Shown here: positions 1 to 26,240 of the stretch, piece after piece
Position numbering within the stretch: position 1 is the first letter of the stretch
Layout of the letters: the number at the start of each line of letters is the position of its first letter
Origin: Gymnothorax reevesii
Taxonomy: Eukaryota > Chordata > Actinopteri > Anguilliformes > Muraenidae
Length of the DNA stretch: 64,000 nt
Assembly (NCBI GenBank): GCA_029721435.1
Contig: CM056580.1
Location: 73,309,367-73,373,366 of the forward strand
Direction: 5' to 3'
Program-made: the position numbers and the translations under genes
The notes under the pieces: generated by a model
The model's input: only the letters and a program-made list of their open reading frames with translations
The model's database searches: none
What the model was told of the DNA's origin: nothing

Positions 1-1454
1 CTATTCGCCTGTGCAAAATAAAAAAAAAAAACCCTGTAATAATTGTTGCTTCCAGAGCCCAGAACAGAAAATCTCTGCGGGCGCAGACTATCATCGTCCG
101 GGAGATGCAATAAGAACCCTAATGTGGCTGAATTAAAGAGTACTTCCACAAATAAGAGTGAGCCAGAATTCCTCAACAGTGATATGACTGATCACCACTT
201 ACTGAAAGGGTTTAATTGTAGCTGTTTCTTGGTGGCAAAACCAGGTAAGCTTAAGGGTGCAATGTCTTTGTCAGATGAAAGAGAAGTGTTGGACAGCCCT
301 TTTTCTATAATAAACACAATGATCATTAAAACCTACAACCATTCTTTATTGTTGCCTTGTCTTGGTTTACATTTTTTAAGTGTTATAAAGATACAATAAT
401 ACTGCAAATCAGTCAGGGAATACTGTAAAGGTGAAAAAGACAGCAGTTATCATAGATCAGCCACACAACTCTGTATACATGCAAGCAAATTCTAGTTGTG
501 AAAGAGCTTCATTCAGTTTGTTGATTAGCCCTGGTGTTGTGCTAGAATTAACAAGAGTTCCTTTATACTGAAAGTAGCGACAACTCAGTATTTGAACGCC
601 ATCTTGTTTCCATCATTCGGCGCGTGCACATATGGAACAGTGAGCAGTCAGCTTTTTGCCCCCCCCAACGCTCTTTAACCGTGACTACATTCAGAATATA
701 GAACAGATTCTGGTGCCTTATAGCTAAATGAGCCTCGCAAGCTAACTTAACCAAATCTGTGCTGCTTCACAAGCTAAACGAGCACAGAATTTAACTAAAG
801 GCACTCATTGAGTGCAAACCTCCACCATGGTAGCACCGTCGTAATCTTACTGAGTGAACACGGCTCTTAAGGAATTGAAGGTTCATTGCATAACTGAAAT
901 ACTTTTCCCATAGCTTAGCTCATGACATATTTTTGATATTACCCCAAATATCAGTTTTGCGAAAATCGCACTGGCTGACAGTGTGGGGGGTAAGGAAATC
1001 ACTTAGTGTCACGTCTCACTTTTTCTATTAAGCCGAACGGAATACCGAGTGTAACTTTGCTTGAATCGGTATGGCTCAGCGTTGCAGGAGGCTAGTGAAG
1101 CGCCATTAAGTTGACGTTACTTAGCTAGACAGCGTGCACACAATACTTTTTTTTTTTAATGTTAAAAATATTTAACATTAGTTTGTTACCCAGCGAGCTA
1201 ACATTACCTAGCTACTCAGTTGACTGAATTTACAAAGCGTACAGTTATGATTGCTCTGCTTACTCAGCCTCTGAGTTGAACAATGTAATTAGCGCAGTGC
1301 TAACATACATTGGGCGCCAAGGGAAATTACATTTGCTTTCCATGCAATTCTGCGATTCAGTTATGTGATAAACAGAATGAGAAAGTTATGAAAGTGGTTG
1401 AGTAAATTTTGGGCAACTCATACGCAAATTTGTTCCATCGTGAAGGCAACTTGC
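1..1454. other. No gene recognised; left flank
   Basis: I see no recognisable gene here. An open frame on the plus strand at 43-399 has a donor-like site after about position 245 but matches no family I know. The region 950-1380 is AT-rich and probably intronic or flanking to the THAP exon on the minus strand. Confidence 0.4.
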
Positions 1455-1607
1455 CTGACACAAAAACGAAGATGCAGTGGGTTTCCAGCCAGCTCTGCTA
1501 ACCGTAATTTCCCAAATCTGTCGTCTTTTTGAATAAGAAGGAAAGCTCAACATCTTAAACCCCTTCTCAGATCTACTGGTACACCCGAAGGCACAACAAC
1601 CAGTCAT
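1455..1607 (-). CDS. THAP-domain zinc-finger exon (N-terminal, partial gene)
   Basis: The exon starts at ATG 1607 and encodes 51 residues with the N-terminal half of a THAP (C2CH) DNA-binding domain: the GCCAFGC cysteine cluster at residues 3-9, the FSFP-like segment MLSFPS, a tryptophan in RRQIWEITV, the KPT proline and a third cysteine at residue 50. THAP domains occur in cell-cycle regulators and in P-element-like transposases. The fourth ligand (Cys-x2-His) should lie in the next exon, which I could not find. The exon ends TGTCAG followed by GCAAGT, a textbook GC-AG donor, and the frame continues only about 20 codons beyond it. The gene may be a host THAP gene or a domesticated transposon exon. 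Confidence 0.6.
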
Positions 1608-1667
1608 CTTTTTCAGTTTTCAAAACATGTAATGCAGGGACGTAGTAGAATTCCATAGGAAGTAACA

Positions 1668-3210
1668 CAGTGTCCTCCATAATTATTGGCACCCCATGGT
1701 GAAGATGTTTTAAAAGCCTTAAAATAAATTCAATTTTTATTGCAGAAGCATACTCTCACATTTTTCTTCAATTTTCAGTGCAACTTTCAACTCAAGTGAA
1801 TTTTAAGGGGGGGGGGGAAACACTGACTAAGAAATAATTATTTTTCATTAAATCACCTGTTCCACAATTATTGGCACCCCTAACAATTCCGGGGAAATAA
1901 ATGTAATTTAAATATTTCTGTCATTTCTACAGTAGTTTACAAAGTTGATCAGAGTATCTAGGAACATTTAATTAGAAATCCATCACTTCCCGTTTCCCTG
2001 GGGTATAAATATGACGTAACACAGAGGCCAATTCTCTTATCCACTCTTCAACATGGGAAAGACGAAGGAACACACCATTCAATTAAGGCAGATGTGTGTC
2101 GACCTTCACAAGTCAGGCAATGGCAACAAGAAAATAGCCACTCGCCTGCACCTGCCCATATCTACGGTCAGAAGAATCATTAAGAAGTTTAAAACAACTG
2201 GAACAGTGGTTAACAAGCCTGGACGAGGACGCAAGGTTATTTTGCCACCACACACAGTGAGGAGGATGGTAAGAGAAATAAAAAGTTCTCCAAAGCTCAC
2301 TGTTAAAGAATTGCAACAAATGGTAGCATCTTGGGGTCAAAAAGTCTCCAAAACAAACATCAGGCGCTATCTAATGTCAACAAGCTGTTTGTGAAAAGGT
2401 TTTTTCCGTGCATGCTCCCCAATCACAATCATAAATGCAAACGTCTGGAGTTCGTTAAGCGGCACTGGGACTTCAACTGGGACCGTGCGCTTTGGTCAGA
2501 TGAAACCAAGATGGAACGTTTTTTAGGCAAAAACACTAAGTGGGTCTGGCGGAACACAAAAGATGAGTATGCAGAAAAGCACCTCATGACCACTGTGAAG
2601 TATGGGGGAGGATCGGTAATGCTGTGGGCCTGTTTCTCTTCCAGAGGCCCAGGGAACCTTGTTAGGGTGTATGGCATCATGAACGCTTTGAAATACCGGG
2701 ACATTTTAAATCAAAATCTGGTGGCATCTGCCCGAAAGCTGAAGATTGGTCGTCACTGGGTCTTTCAGCAAGATCATGACCCTAAACATGCAGCCAGATC
2801 AACACATTAATGGTTCACCAGACACAGAATCAAGCTCCTCCAATGGCCATCTCAGTCCCCAGACCTCAACCCCATTGAAAACCTGTGAAGTGAGCTGAAA
2901 AGGAGAGTGCAGGGGAGAGGACCCAGGTCACTGGATGATTTAGAATAGGTGCTGTTTTGTTAGCAAAAGGGGGCTGAACAAAGTATTAAAATTAGGGGTG
3001 CTAATAATTATGGAACACATGATTTGAAGTAAAAGAATTATTTCTAAATGTGTGATTTTTTTCCCCCACTGAATAAATGCACATGAATTAAAGGTTGGAT
3101 TTTCCTCTTTTTTTTCCATTGTAATCCTATATTATTTAGAAAAAAAACTGCATTTATTACAAGCTAAAGAACACGTTAACCAGGGTTGGCAATAATTATG
3201 GAGGGCGCTG
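1668..3210 (+). mobile_element. Tc1/mariner transposon copy, decayed
   Basis: Inverted ends match: CAGTGTCCTCCATAATTATT at 1668 and its near complement ending CGCTG at 3210, next to TA at 3211. Inside is a plus-strand transposase with a frameshift and stop codons. The length of about 1.54 kb is normal for fish Tc1 elements. Confidence 0.9.
2053..2949 (+). pseudogene. Tc1 transposase pseudogene
   Basis: The first frame (2053-2394, starting MGKTKEHT) is the paired-type helix-turn-helix DNA-binding part, with the GRGRK basic linker typical of Tc1 transposases. The second frame (about 2331-2810) carries the DDE catalytic region: LWSDETK, the GGGSVMLWACFS block and VFQQDHDPKH. After a TAA at 2808-2810 the same frame resumes with WPSQSPDLNPIENL, followed by another stop. 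A frameshift near 2340-2400 and at least three stops mean it cannot make an active enzyme. Confidence 0.9.
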
Positions 3211-3768
3211 TATAAATTTATCAACCTGATGGATATAAAATGGATCCACAAGTCACGCGACCAACTTTTTTTGGTACCCCAAATGTCACTACTCTCAGTA
3301 TAAAGGGGCTCTGACATACTTGCATAGGTCTGGGTGGCAAGGGGAGGAAACCCCTTTGGATAATGAAATAATGTACGCATAACATTCTTCCCTACATTAA
3401 TCGTAACAGAAAGCGGAGGACACTAAAAACACACAATATTTTGTCTTTCCATCATCAGTGTCTTTCATCTGTGAGACCGAGCCCAGTAAATGGGAACAGA
3501 TTGAGAGTAAATGTTCCCAACCACCAGCTGGCAATCAAGTCCTAATTCCCCTCCAGAATGTTTATTCATTTCATTTATACAAGGGAACCCATTGAGAACC
3601 AAGTCTCATTTGCGATGGTGCCCTGTTATAAACACAAAACAAAATACACTGCAATACATCATCATAGACAGCAGAACAATACACAGTAAAAATCATACAG
3701 GAGTGGATACAATACACGTATCTGAGAAAGTCATAGTAACATTATTCAAAACATACAGTCCCCAACTT
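3211..3768. other. No gene recognised
   Basis: AT-rich sequence between the Tc1 copy and a LINE fragment. No exon, RNA gene or repeat structure could be supported. Confidence 0.3.
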
Positions 3769-4056
3769 TTAAATCCTTTCACTGTTTTTGAAATTCTTTA
3801 ATGAAATTAATTTATCCAGTTTAAAAGTTTCTTGAAAATTGTTCCACATCCAGGGAGCACAGTAACTAAGAGCAGTTTTACCAAACTCCGTTTTACATGA
3901 CCTCTGACGTTCAGTTCCTGTTTGTGACCACATCAAGAAGAATTCAAGAGAAAGAGGAGGGCACAAGCACCTGTATGCCCAGCGGCTCAATTCTGAAAAC
4001 ACTTCAAAAAGCCACAAGTCCATTTCGCACAACCCTAATGGCACCTGTGGCCCCAT
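3769..4056 (-). mobile_element. LINE fragment (C-terminal end of reverse transcriptase ORF)
   Basis: The minus-strand frame ends with TEFGKTALSYCAPWMWNNFQ and then KLDKLISLKNFKN. This resembles the short tail after the reverse transcriptase of fish non-LTR retrotransposons (pattern GK-A-F/S-AP-WN-LQ-LK). The catalytic RT part is absent, as expected of a 5'-truncated insertion. The exact clade cannot be told from this stub. Confidence 0.5.
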
Positions 4057-4625
4057 CTTCGCCGGTCAAATTAGCTGCCATTGTCAACACGGCATCACTT
4101 TATGCCACAAAAGTGTAAAATGCCAGTGTGAAATATTCCCCAGAAACACTTGTGATGAGAATACATGGACTTTTGTAAATTATTTCAGTGCAGAAGGTCG
4201 AAAAGAACAATTAGCAGTTTACACTATACATAATTTCATTTGGAAATATAACAATGTGCCAGACACTTGAGCAGAATTAGACGTTGGCGTCCGTAAATTC
4301 CGAAATTTCAATCCTAAAAAATTCTGTAATGGAATTTCCAAACGCCTTCCTTCACTGGAATAAATTCTTCACTCTCTGTGCCACAAATAATGAGTTATAA
4401 AGCCCAAATAGGCTCAAGCATAACAGGAAAAATTTGGCAGCATTTGTCTACTGAGCAAAGAGGCAAAACAGTGAAACAAATGTACATCCCAGTAAACAGA
4501 AACAAGAATCAGCTGTCCCCACTGAGGAAGCAGAGCATGCAGCAGCGAGTATGATGGCACCCTTTATGTTGAGAGCAGGTTCGAGAGACCGCAGAGGAAG
4601 GCAAAGCAGCAGAGGCGAGCCTCAC
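4057..4625. other. Downstream intron or flank of the shootin-like gene
   Basis: This follows the last recognised exon of the shootin-like gene on the minus strand. That exon ends in a good donor (AAG followed by GTGAGG), so this is expected to be intron. No next exon was found here. Confidence 0.4.
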
Positions 4626-7403
4626 CTTGTGCACCTGCATGACGTGCCGAAGCGAGACACCATTTCGGATCATCTCCAAAACCTCGTTCATCCCAGGACA
4701 CCCATTATTGTCGGAAACGCCTGACAGAAGAAACGCCTTCAGGTGCCAAGCATGCCATGTGCCAACTCCTGCTCACCATCTTTAGCTGCTACTCCAGATA
4801 ATGATTTGCGACTGTTACTAATGAGAGCTAAACATTCATAATGCATAACACGCAACAGAATGGAAAAAAAAATGCATTGGAACACAGCAGTTTGGGCCAT
4901 TTTTGATCTTACAAGGAACAAGTAATGACAAGCGCATGTTAGTAATTTCCAAATGGCATAAAAACACAGCTGAGCATTGGAAGGGCCAATTCTAGCCTTG
5001 CATTTGTATGGAACAAAATTCTCCCTGAGAAAAAAGGAACACCCCAAAGCCATGCCAGTATTTCATCTGAAGGTCTGATAACATTTGGGCACAGAGCACA
5101 ACACGGCCATACCGGAGCCCTCCGGGCCTTCGGGAAGTAGGACTACATTATGCGGCGGGCAGATGTTAGGATCCCTGGAGTTCCGTCTTTTCTGGATTAT
5201 TGTCATTAAAGCTCTAGGATACAAAATGTTTCCAGGATAAACTGTAATGCAAGAGGACAATTCGGCATAAATGCATGGTACAGAGATAACTCTGGGTGAC
5301 AGCTGGCACGGCACCCTTACCGAAGAGGATTTACATGTGGCGGCAGAGGAGGGGGTAGAGGGGGCGGAGGTGGTGGGCACATGAGAGGCAGGTTTGGCAG
5401 TCGCTTCTCAGCTACCTGGAGGCGCTTCTGTAACACGGCAACTGGAAGGGAGGGATTGGGGGGGGGCAGTCGGGGGGATGGTAAACATTGCCAGTCCCGC
5501 AATTTTCATAATGTGCTGCAAACAAAATGAGCCACAAGCTCCCCATCTCGACAGAAAAAAAAACCTTTAAAATGCCCCAAAAGCATATTTCATTAAAAAG
5601 ACGGCAGACTGTCAGTTTTGTTTCAACGTTATGAGTCCTGCTTGCATGGGAAAACATCCACAGTTCCACATATCTCCACTCGACACCAGGGATCACCCAA
5701 CACAGGGCAGAACGGACGCTCACTTTCATGCCTGAGGTCTCTGATGTTCTGATTGGCCTTGAGCACTTGAGCCTCCAGCTCACGTTTTTCCGTCTGCGAG
5801 GTTTCCAGCTGTTTCTTAATTAGCTGCAGGTCCCTCACCCATTCTGAGCTGAGGGCCACTGAGCCACTAACCTGGGAAAGAAAAGAAAAATCAGGAGGAA
5901 TCAGTCGGCACATCGAAATATCAGCATTCAGCACAGAAATGTTAACTGAAAACAGTCACAGGTCATTAATGGGTTTTCTGTGTACCAAAAAAGGCCAAGT
6001 TTTGTAATGTAATCAGTCATTTCTCATGCTAGACTAACAGTACTCTGAAGGGAATACATTTACATTTCAATTTTTCTAATACCCTACGGGGCAATACAGT
6101 TCTAAACACGAAAATTCAGACGATTCTGGACATGAATAAATGAATTTGCAAAATCGTGCGTGTACCTAAATTAAAATTTATTTTATTGCTTATAGAGAGC
6201 TCGAATTCCGATACTGGGAATTGAAATTCTATGTCCAGCCCGGCGCAACACCATTAAATCAACAGCTAAAAAACAGTTAAATGTTTTAAATGCTCAGGAC
6301 AGTACACGGGACAACTAAGAATTGTTGCGGACCATTCGTTTCCCAGGTCTTCTCCTTGATAACTTAATTTTTTTCTCATTTATAACACAGGATTCAACAA
6401 AGACCATAAAAAAAATAGTTCAAAAAATGCATTTTATTCAACCAACGTAAATATATGCATTTTAAATTCTCTTGATGTGGTTGCTTATACTCCGAATCTT
6501 CTCTACACGTTACACTTGCCTTCTCAGCGAGGTCCTTTGATTCAAGTACATCGGAAGTACTGAAGTTTCCATCAAGCACAGCAGTTTCTTGATCTAAAAA
6601 AAAAAAAAAGACCAAATGACGCTCATTTTATGTATGTAAATGTCGAGTTTCTCAGAACTTTCCATGAATACGAATAAAACTGGAATGCATTCCTTTACCG
6701 GGCGCCTTGTGCGTTTGAATGATCGGAAATTTTCTCAAAACGGCTTTCATTAGTCTCACCTTCGACGACGGCCTCTTGCTTATGTTCAGCTGGCGCCCGA
6801 CTCAGGAACTGTTCAACGGGCCCCTCCGGTAGATCGGATCGTTCAGCTCCTTCACGGAAATCGTTGACAGGCGCGCTATCGATGCCGCTAGTAATCTGGA
6901 GGGAAAAGAGTTTAACGTTACTTTTTCTAGCTGCCACCCAAGCTAGCCAGGGATCAAAGTATGAAATATGGGGAAATGGAGCACTGACCGCAACCTACAA
7001 TTTAGCCGTTTCCTCGTAGTCTGTTAGTGTAAGATTACTCGCCACCCCGTGTTAGCGACTATAATAGTTCACCTATCAATGAATTTTTTTGTGAACAAAC
7101 TACTCGAACTAACGACATGCATCTATCGTTATCACTGGCCACCAGCTAGCGCTGCATGTAAAACGCATGAAGCAACCCTCCTTACCATCTGCACAGGCAC
7201 ACCATGAACTTCTTTGGTTTTTGCTTTGGACAAATGTCGACCTATTAACAGAAAAGTGAGGATAAATTTACCAAGACATTTGGTGATGACGGTAATTAAC
7301 TAATATATTGGCCTTTTCTAGTTATGTTTGCTAACATTATCGAAAACTGACCTCGATCTTTTCTTTTCTGACAGCAACTGAAATGCCAAACCTTTCCCGA
7401 CAT
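4626..7403 (-). CDS. Shootin-like protein, compact paralogue (8 exons seen, 3' end missing)
   Basis: Exons: 7352-7403, 7186-7241, 6760-6895, 6520-6593, 5724-5871, 5321-5441, 5113-5213 and 4626-4720. The phases agree at every junction and give 261 codons with no stop, so the gene continues. Residues about 107-170 form a coiled coil (LQLIKKQLETSQTEKRELEA, then LQKRLQVAEKR). A polyproline stretch ending in NPLR follows at about 178-196, then ALMTIIQKRRNSR, and finally EVLEMIRNGVSLRHV at about 240-255. The same order of coiled coil, polyproline, NPIRSLMSMIRKR and MMDRIKKGVHLRPV is found in the second half of shootin-1, which links actin flow to adhesion in growing axons. The long N-terminal coiled coil of shootin-1 (about 300 aa) is missing; residues 1-106 are unrelated to it as far as I can tell. 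ATG 7403 was chosen because it is the only in-frame ATG in the open first exon. Exon 4 ends in a GC donor (AAG, then GCAAGT at 6519-6514). Confidence 0.75.
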
Positions 7404-7594
7404 TTTCCCCCTCACAAAAAACACCCCGCTGAGGATATCTGCGTCTTCTTTTTCAACGGCCTGAATAGCAGTGACCAATCAGAGACCAATTCTGCTCTCG
7501 GTCCCTCAAATCCGGTCCTCGAGGGGCTGAGAACCCCCCCTCCTTTACATAGGAGCATAGACTGAATAAAATGATGGACGCCGCGCCCGGGTCT

Positions 7595-8110
7595 GAAAAG
7601 TGAAGCTAATGCGGAACTCTCTCAATATTGCATTCTATTTAATGGCCAGCAGATGGGACGTCGGTGGTTGCAGAGAGAAGTTCAATGCTATAGAAGTCTA
7701 TGAGAAAATGACCCTACTTTCCCACCTGATTTATCATTTCAATGATGATTTTCCACATTGTTTTATGGTATCTATCGCAAGTTTCAAGTCTCCGTCTATA
7801 TATCATGATGATCATTTTGTAGATTATGGCCCCAAATAGACTAGATTAAAGGGTAAAGCCAGATCTGCTTTGGGGGCGTGGCTATCCTGTTCCTCGTCAG
7901 ATAAGGTCATATCCACCCCATAGCTCCTCCCTGGATCTTCAATTCAAGCTCTCCTCCAATAGGAATCACATCCGGTTTCAAAATGACGCTGTTCAAATAT
8001 CCAAAATCGAGGCTTCCTAAATGGTATGCTGAAACCAATGGGTGACGTCATGGTTGCTTCGTCCATCTTTTATGCATGGGAGTCGGGTTTGAAGCATTGA
8101 CTGTAAAGTT
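7595..8110. repeat. Dispersed teleost repeat (GTGACGTCA-containing family)
   Basis: The stretch with TGAGAAAATGACCCTACTT, then TTATGGCCCCAAATAGA, GGGGGCGTGGCTA and finally CCAATGGGTGACGTCATGG resembles a high-copy sequence I remember from many fish genomes. I know no firm class for it. It lies just upstream of the shootin-like gene, so its promoter must be short or overlap it. Confidence 0.6.
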
Positions 8111-8757
8111 ATGATCTGAAGCCAGAGCGGCCAGTGAGCATTATTGTTTAATTACCCAGGAGGAAATAAAACTAGGGTTGGGTTTAGATTTGAAGTCTAG
8201 ATTTCCCAGAATTTGAGTATTTCTGGGGTGGTTTTCCCTCATGCTGTCTCCTCTGCCTTGTCTCGTCTTTATACATTTTAATCAAGAGCATACCTCATAA
8301 GACTCATAGTGCAGGTTCCACTGCCCCCAGAAGAGCGCTTCTTCATGTTTATAAATATGAGCCACGTGTCCCAGAACGATATTATAAGTTACCCCACAAA
8401 TATATCATATAACTTCTGCTCAGAATTTATGTTGTGGGAAATCATCTCAAGAGGAAAAGTACGAAAACAAATTGCAGCAGAATTCACCTCCGCAATCTTT
8501 TTTTTTTTTTTTAGTTAAATTGTCCCCCACACATCAGTTGGTCATTTCATCATACTTTCATATTCTGCCTTCGCCTGTGTAACTTGTTTCCTCAGAATTT
8601 ATCGGCGGTTAGTTCAGAACCCAATGTGATGTCAAGCCATTCCTGAAACCGATATTGAACATCAGCTCATTGGGAAATAGTTTTGGCGCCCTCTTGTGTA
8701 TTTTGCGAAAAATGATGGTCCACCAGTTCAATCTCTGTTCCATTACAAGGCATCATT
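8111..8757. other. Intergenic, no gene seen
   Basis: AT-rich spacer between the shootin-like gene and the 3' end of the V-ATPase gene. It includes a 14-T run near 8500 and nothing else I can name. Confidence 0.4.
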
Positions 8758-8763
8758 TTTATT
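8758..8763 (-). promoter_or_regulatory. Candidate poly(A) signal of the V-ATPase B gene
   Basis: On the minus strand this reads GGAATAAAAATG. It is the first canonical AATAAA in a promising context downstream of the stop at 10448, which would give a 3' UTR of about 1.7 kb (8740-10447) containing no other gene. Other AATAAA-like sites in this AT-rich tract cannot be excluded. Confidence 0.35.
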
Positions 8764-10447
8764 CCAGATAAATCCAGGTAACCAGTCGAAGGTTTACGGG
8801 CATTTTGACAAAGTAACGTCCCAAAAAGCTACAAGAACGAATTAAATAGGAGATGAACATAAAATTGGAATGAACCAGTGGCGGCCTGAAGCACATTTTA
8901 ACGCAAAAAAAAAAAAAACAAAAAACTCTGCAGCACTGGCACAGAACATCGACAAAACAGAATATTAATGGAAACAAAGATATTTAACTTGTCCTTCACA
9001 ACGCATGAAAGTGAACATATTCAACAGCCCTTAAGTAATTATAAACAATGACAACATTTTTTACAAGCAAGGGGTTGTATCCTGTGAATTATGAGAAATT
9101 GAAATAGTAAAACAAAAATATATATTTCTCATTTGGCTGTTCATAAATTCAACAAGTACAGTATCTGCCAATCAGTCATGTGCATACCTCATATTTTTCA
9201 ATTCCATCATTTAATCGGCAACTGTCCTTGTAAAAAATAAAAACTCCAAAATTAAACAAGTTAGGTTAACATCAGTTGTTTTACATCTCATTAAGGTGTT
9301 TAGCAAGCATACAGAGGTTAGAATATATGCGAATACAATCCATTCAATTACCCATTCAAAATATCTAATAAACCTAATATGCAATGTACTGAACACCAAC
9401 AATGAAAAAAAGGAAACTGAAAACAATCTACCATTTGTGAATATCTTTGCCTTACCTTCTCATATTTCAACTTTAAAAAATTATTTAATTTCGAGCTTTG
9501 CATGATGCCATTTGTTTTTATAACCAAGGATCACAGCCATCGACTAATAAATATTATTTAAGTTTGCTCATATATGCAAATGTTTTCTAAAATGGCTGAT
9601 ATATACCTGCCACCTCAAAAAAATTCCCCAGCAAGTATTTTGATCAGATTATTACTGTTACTGAAGCTTTTCTGGCTAAGCATAATAAGTGCAATACAAT
9701 GCTTTAAACGTCCTCTATAATGAGTATAGACGAATGGCTTACAATCTCAATAATATCACGGGCAAACCCGTGAACCAGGAGAAAAATATTTAACTGCAGG
9801 GATGAAAAATAAAATAAGTAATATTTATGTTAAGAAAAAAAAACACAATTCATGCACACCATGCCTAGTGCACTGGTGCTTACTGAGCTTCATAATCTGA
9901 AACTTAAGTCAAATTTAGTTTCCTCTATCCTTGCAATGGATATTGTATTTTTGAGTGAATTCATAGGGACCCAGACATAATCATCTTCTCAGTTCAGGAG
10001 ATAAAAAATCTCAACGCTGAAGTTACTTGGACTTCATACTAAGATGTGTGTGAAACGGCCAGTCAACATGCCTTCTCATTCACTCTACTTCTCGGTTCAG
10101 TGAGCAGGGCACGTCCACCTGACTTTCGGCTGGCACACAGCCAATGACGCGTCGGTGAAAGTGGAACCTTTATCAATGCTGGTACTGTACAGGCTTACCA
10201 ACTGGCCAAACATGAAAAAGAAAAGGCTCTGGCCTGTGCTGTCCATGTTCTGGTGGCTTTTGAATGCACCCGCAATCGCCAATATCGTCTGAACATTTCC
10301 TGCCTTAATTACCATGTACATAAACATCTCAGCGCAGCCTGTTTGGAATCTTTTGGAGGCACTACCAAGCAGAGATGCCACTTAAATGCACTGTTTTTTA
10401 AGCTCATTAAATAAGACAGAAGAGATGGCAGACAAAAGGGAAAGGCG

Positions 10448-24377
<13,930 letters not shown>

Positions 24378-24795
24378 ATGTCATTGCAATGAACAGAGTT
24401 CCGGTTTGAGGGCCAGCAAGAGCAATGCGCAGGCGTGGTATCGTGAAGACCCTAAATCTTGCTTACGGTCAACATTTACCCAAAATGCTGGTGAAGTGGA
24501 TGGTTTCACCATATTATCCAATATTACAAATAAAACATCTGCAAAAACCTTCGTTATTACACGAATTTATTGTTGCAAATAATACAAACTCTGGCTTTGC
24601 AAAGTGTAAAAGTAACTTTTTATGCTTTTGTTTCCTGCAGTCAATGTTATGTATCTGAATGAAATTGTGTACAATAAAGAATTGTTTAAATTATCCAGAT
24701 AAATTAACTGCAAGGAGTACATTTGCCTTATTATAAATGGATTTGGTACGGAATTCCTGGTACAATATCAACATACCGTATTTTTCTTATATATA

Positions 24796-25330
24796 CACCG
24801 ATCTGCCACAAACATTAAGACCAGCTGTGAATATTGTGAAAGTGCCACTCGTGCAGCAAATAAAATAAATAAATAAAACGAATTGCACTCCCTCCAACAG
24901 CTCATTTTTTCAAACAGAGCATCCTGGTGCCATCTCTTGCCAAGGAACGGTACACGCACAGGTAGATGTACGTGACGGGGGTGGAGGGCAGGACTCGCTG
25001 GAGCAGGCAAGCCTTTTAACTGCTCCAAGGCCCATGTGCTAAACTTATCTGCGACTTATGCCACAGTAGCTCTTCCGTCAGTTTGTACCAGATAATATTG
25101 GCTTTGCTACCCTTGAGCATCAATGACCCTCGCATGCCCATCAGCAGTTCACGGTTTGTCTCTGCTTTAACCACTGTCAATAGTTACCATCGCTGACAGG
25201 GAACACCCTATAAGCCTTTCCACTTTGGAGATGCACTGACACACTCATCTGGCCCTGATCTGGCCTTCACCAAAGTCGTTCAGGTCCACTTTCCCCTCCC
25301 TCTAATACGCTGATATACAATAACTAATTG
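24796..25330 (-). mobile_element. Tc1/mariner relic (CACCGATCTGCCA family), 3' part
   Basis: It begins after TA with CACCGATCTGCCACAAACAT, the end of a common fish Tc1/mariner family. Minus-strand transposase shards follow, including the reverse complements of GCCACAGTAGCTCTTCCGTC and TTTGGAGATGCACTGACAC. There are large internal deletions and no intact right end. It lies upstream of the V-ATPase B gene. Confidence 0.65.
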
Positions 25331-26240
25331 TTCGCTTACCATCCAAGATCTGTCTGCAGGCCTAGACGGATTCTGTTGTTTCAAGATAATCAACATTATT
25401 TACTTAATCTACGAGTGGTTTTATGTTTTGGCTCATCAGTGGATTTCACATACCAATAAAGTATCATTTACACTCAACCCAAAGGAATAGAAAATAACAC
25501 CCACTTTCTTCCACAGAGAACTTTTTAAAAATCCATTAATAACATTTGCATGACACTGATTCCAATGAACTATCCTGTGCCTTGGTCACAGGGTATCAGA
25601 AAGGCCACAACTCCAGCTTCACTTCATTTACTGTTCCTCTGTCTACTTTCTGCATTTGCATACCACAGGTTATGGAGATACAGCATCGTTCTAACAGCAG
25701 AAAGTAAAACATCTCAAAGGACCACACATTAAAGCAGAGACAGATTCTGTCTTTTGTATGTTAATGGTTACCATAGGTTCAGACATAGCCCTTGAAGGTG
25801 CAATAAGTTTGCCCGGTAAAATCATCCTGAACATGTTAGATTGTATTGTAGAACCTGAATATTTGATTTGGCTCACAATATATGTCAAAGATCACATTGT
25901 TGGAACACGTGCCCATTACGCGGGTAAAATCTGAATGTTTGGGTGATCTGACACAATCCAGGGCGAGCAGTAAACTTTTATAATCCTACAGCCTGCCGGT
26001 GAGAGTGGCATCTCTTGCTCTGTTCACAGCAGGAAGCTGGAGCCACTACGTCCAGGCTGCCCAGTGTTCCTCAAAGTTGTATCACAGTCCCCATTGAAGT
26101 TTAAGCCCAGCTACATTAATCAGCTTAAAACAATTTAAATCTTTGTCAAATTCATATTATGTTGACGTTCAATATCCTAGAAAGGAACCTCATATAAATT
26201 TATCACACTATTGGGCTATAATATTCCATTTTAAGGCTTT
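25331..26240. other. Intergenic, no gene seen
   Basis: No supportable exon or repeat was recognised between the Tc1 relic and the next repeat block. Confidence 0.3.

Noticed and set aside
43..399. 118-codon open frame on the plus strand with a donor-like AACCAG-GTAAGC at about 245
   Set aside because: No family is recognised, the start context is poor and there is no partner exon; kept only as a note.
563..754. Minus-strand frame of 63 codons upstream of nothing recognisable
   Set aside because: Random-looking composition and no splice context; not the missing THAP exon.
7404..7478. Upstream extension of the shootin-like first exon (open frame to 7478)
   Set aside because: The apparent start at 7478 is TTG, not ATG; the first in-frame ATG is at 7403.
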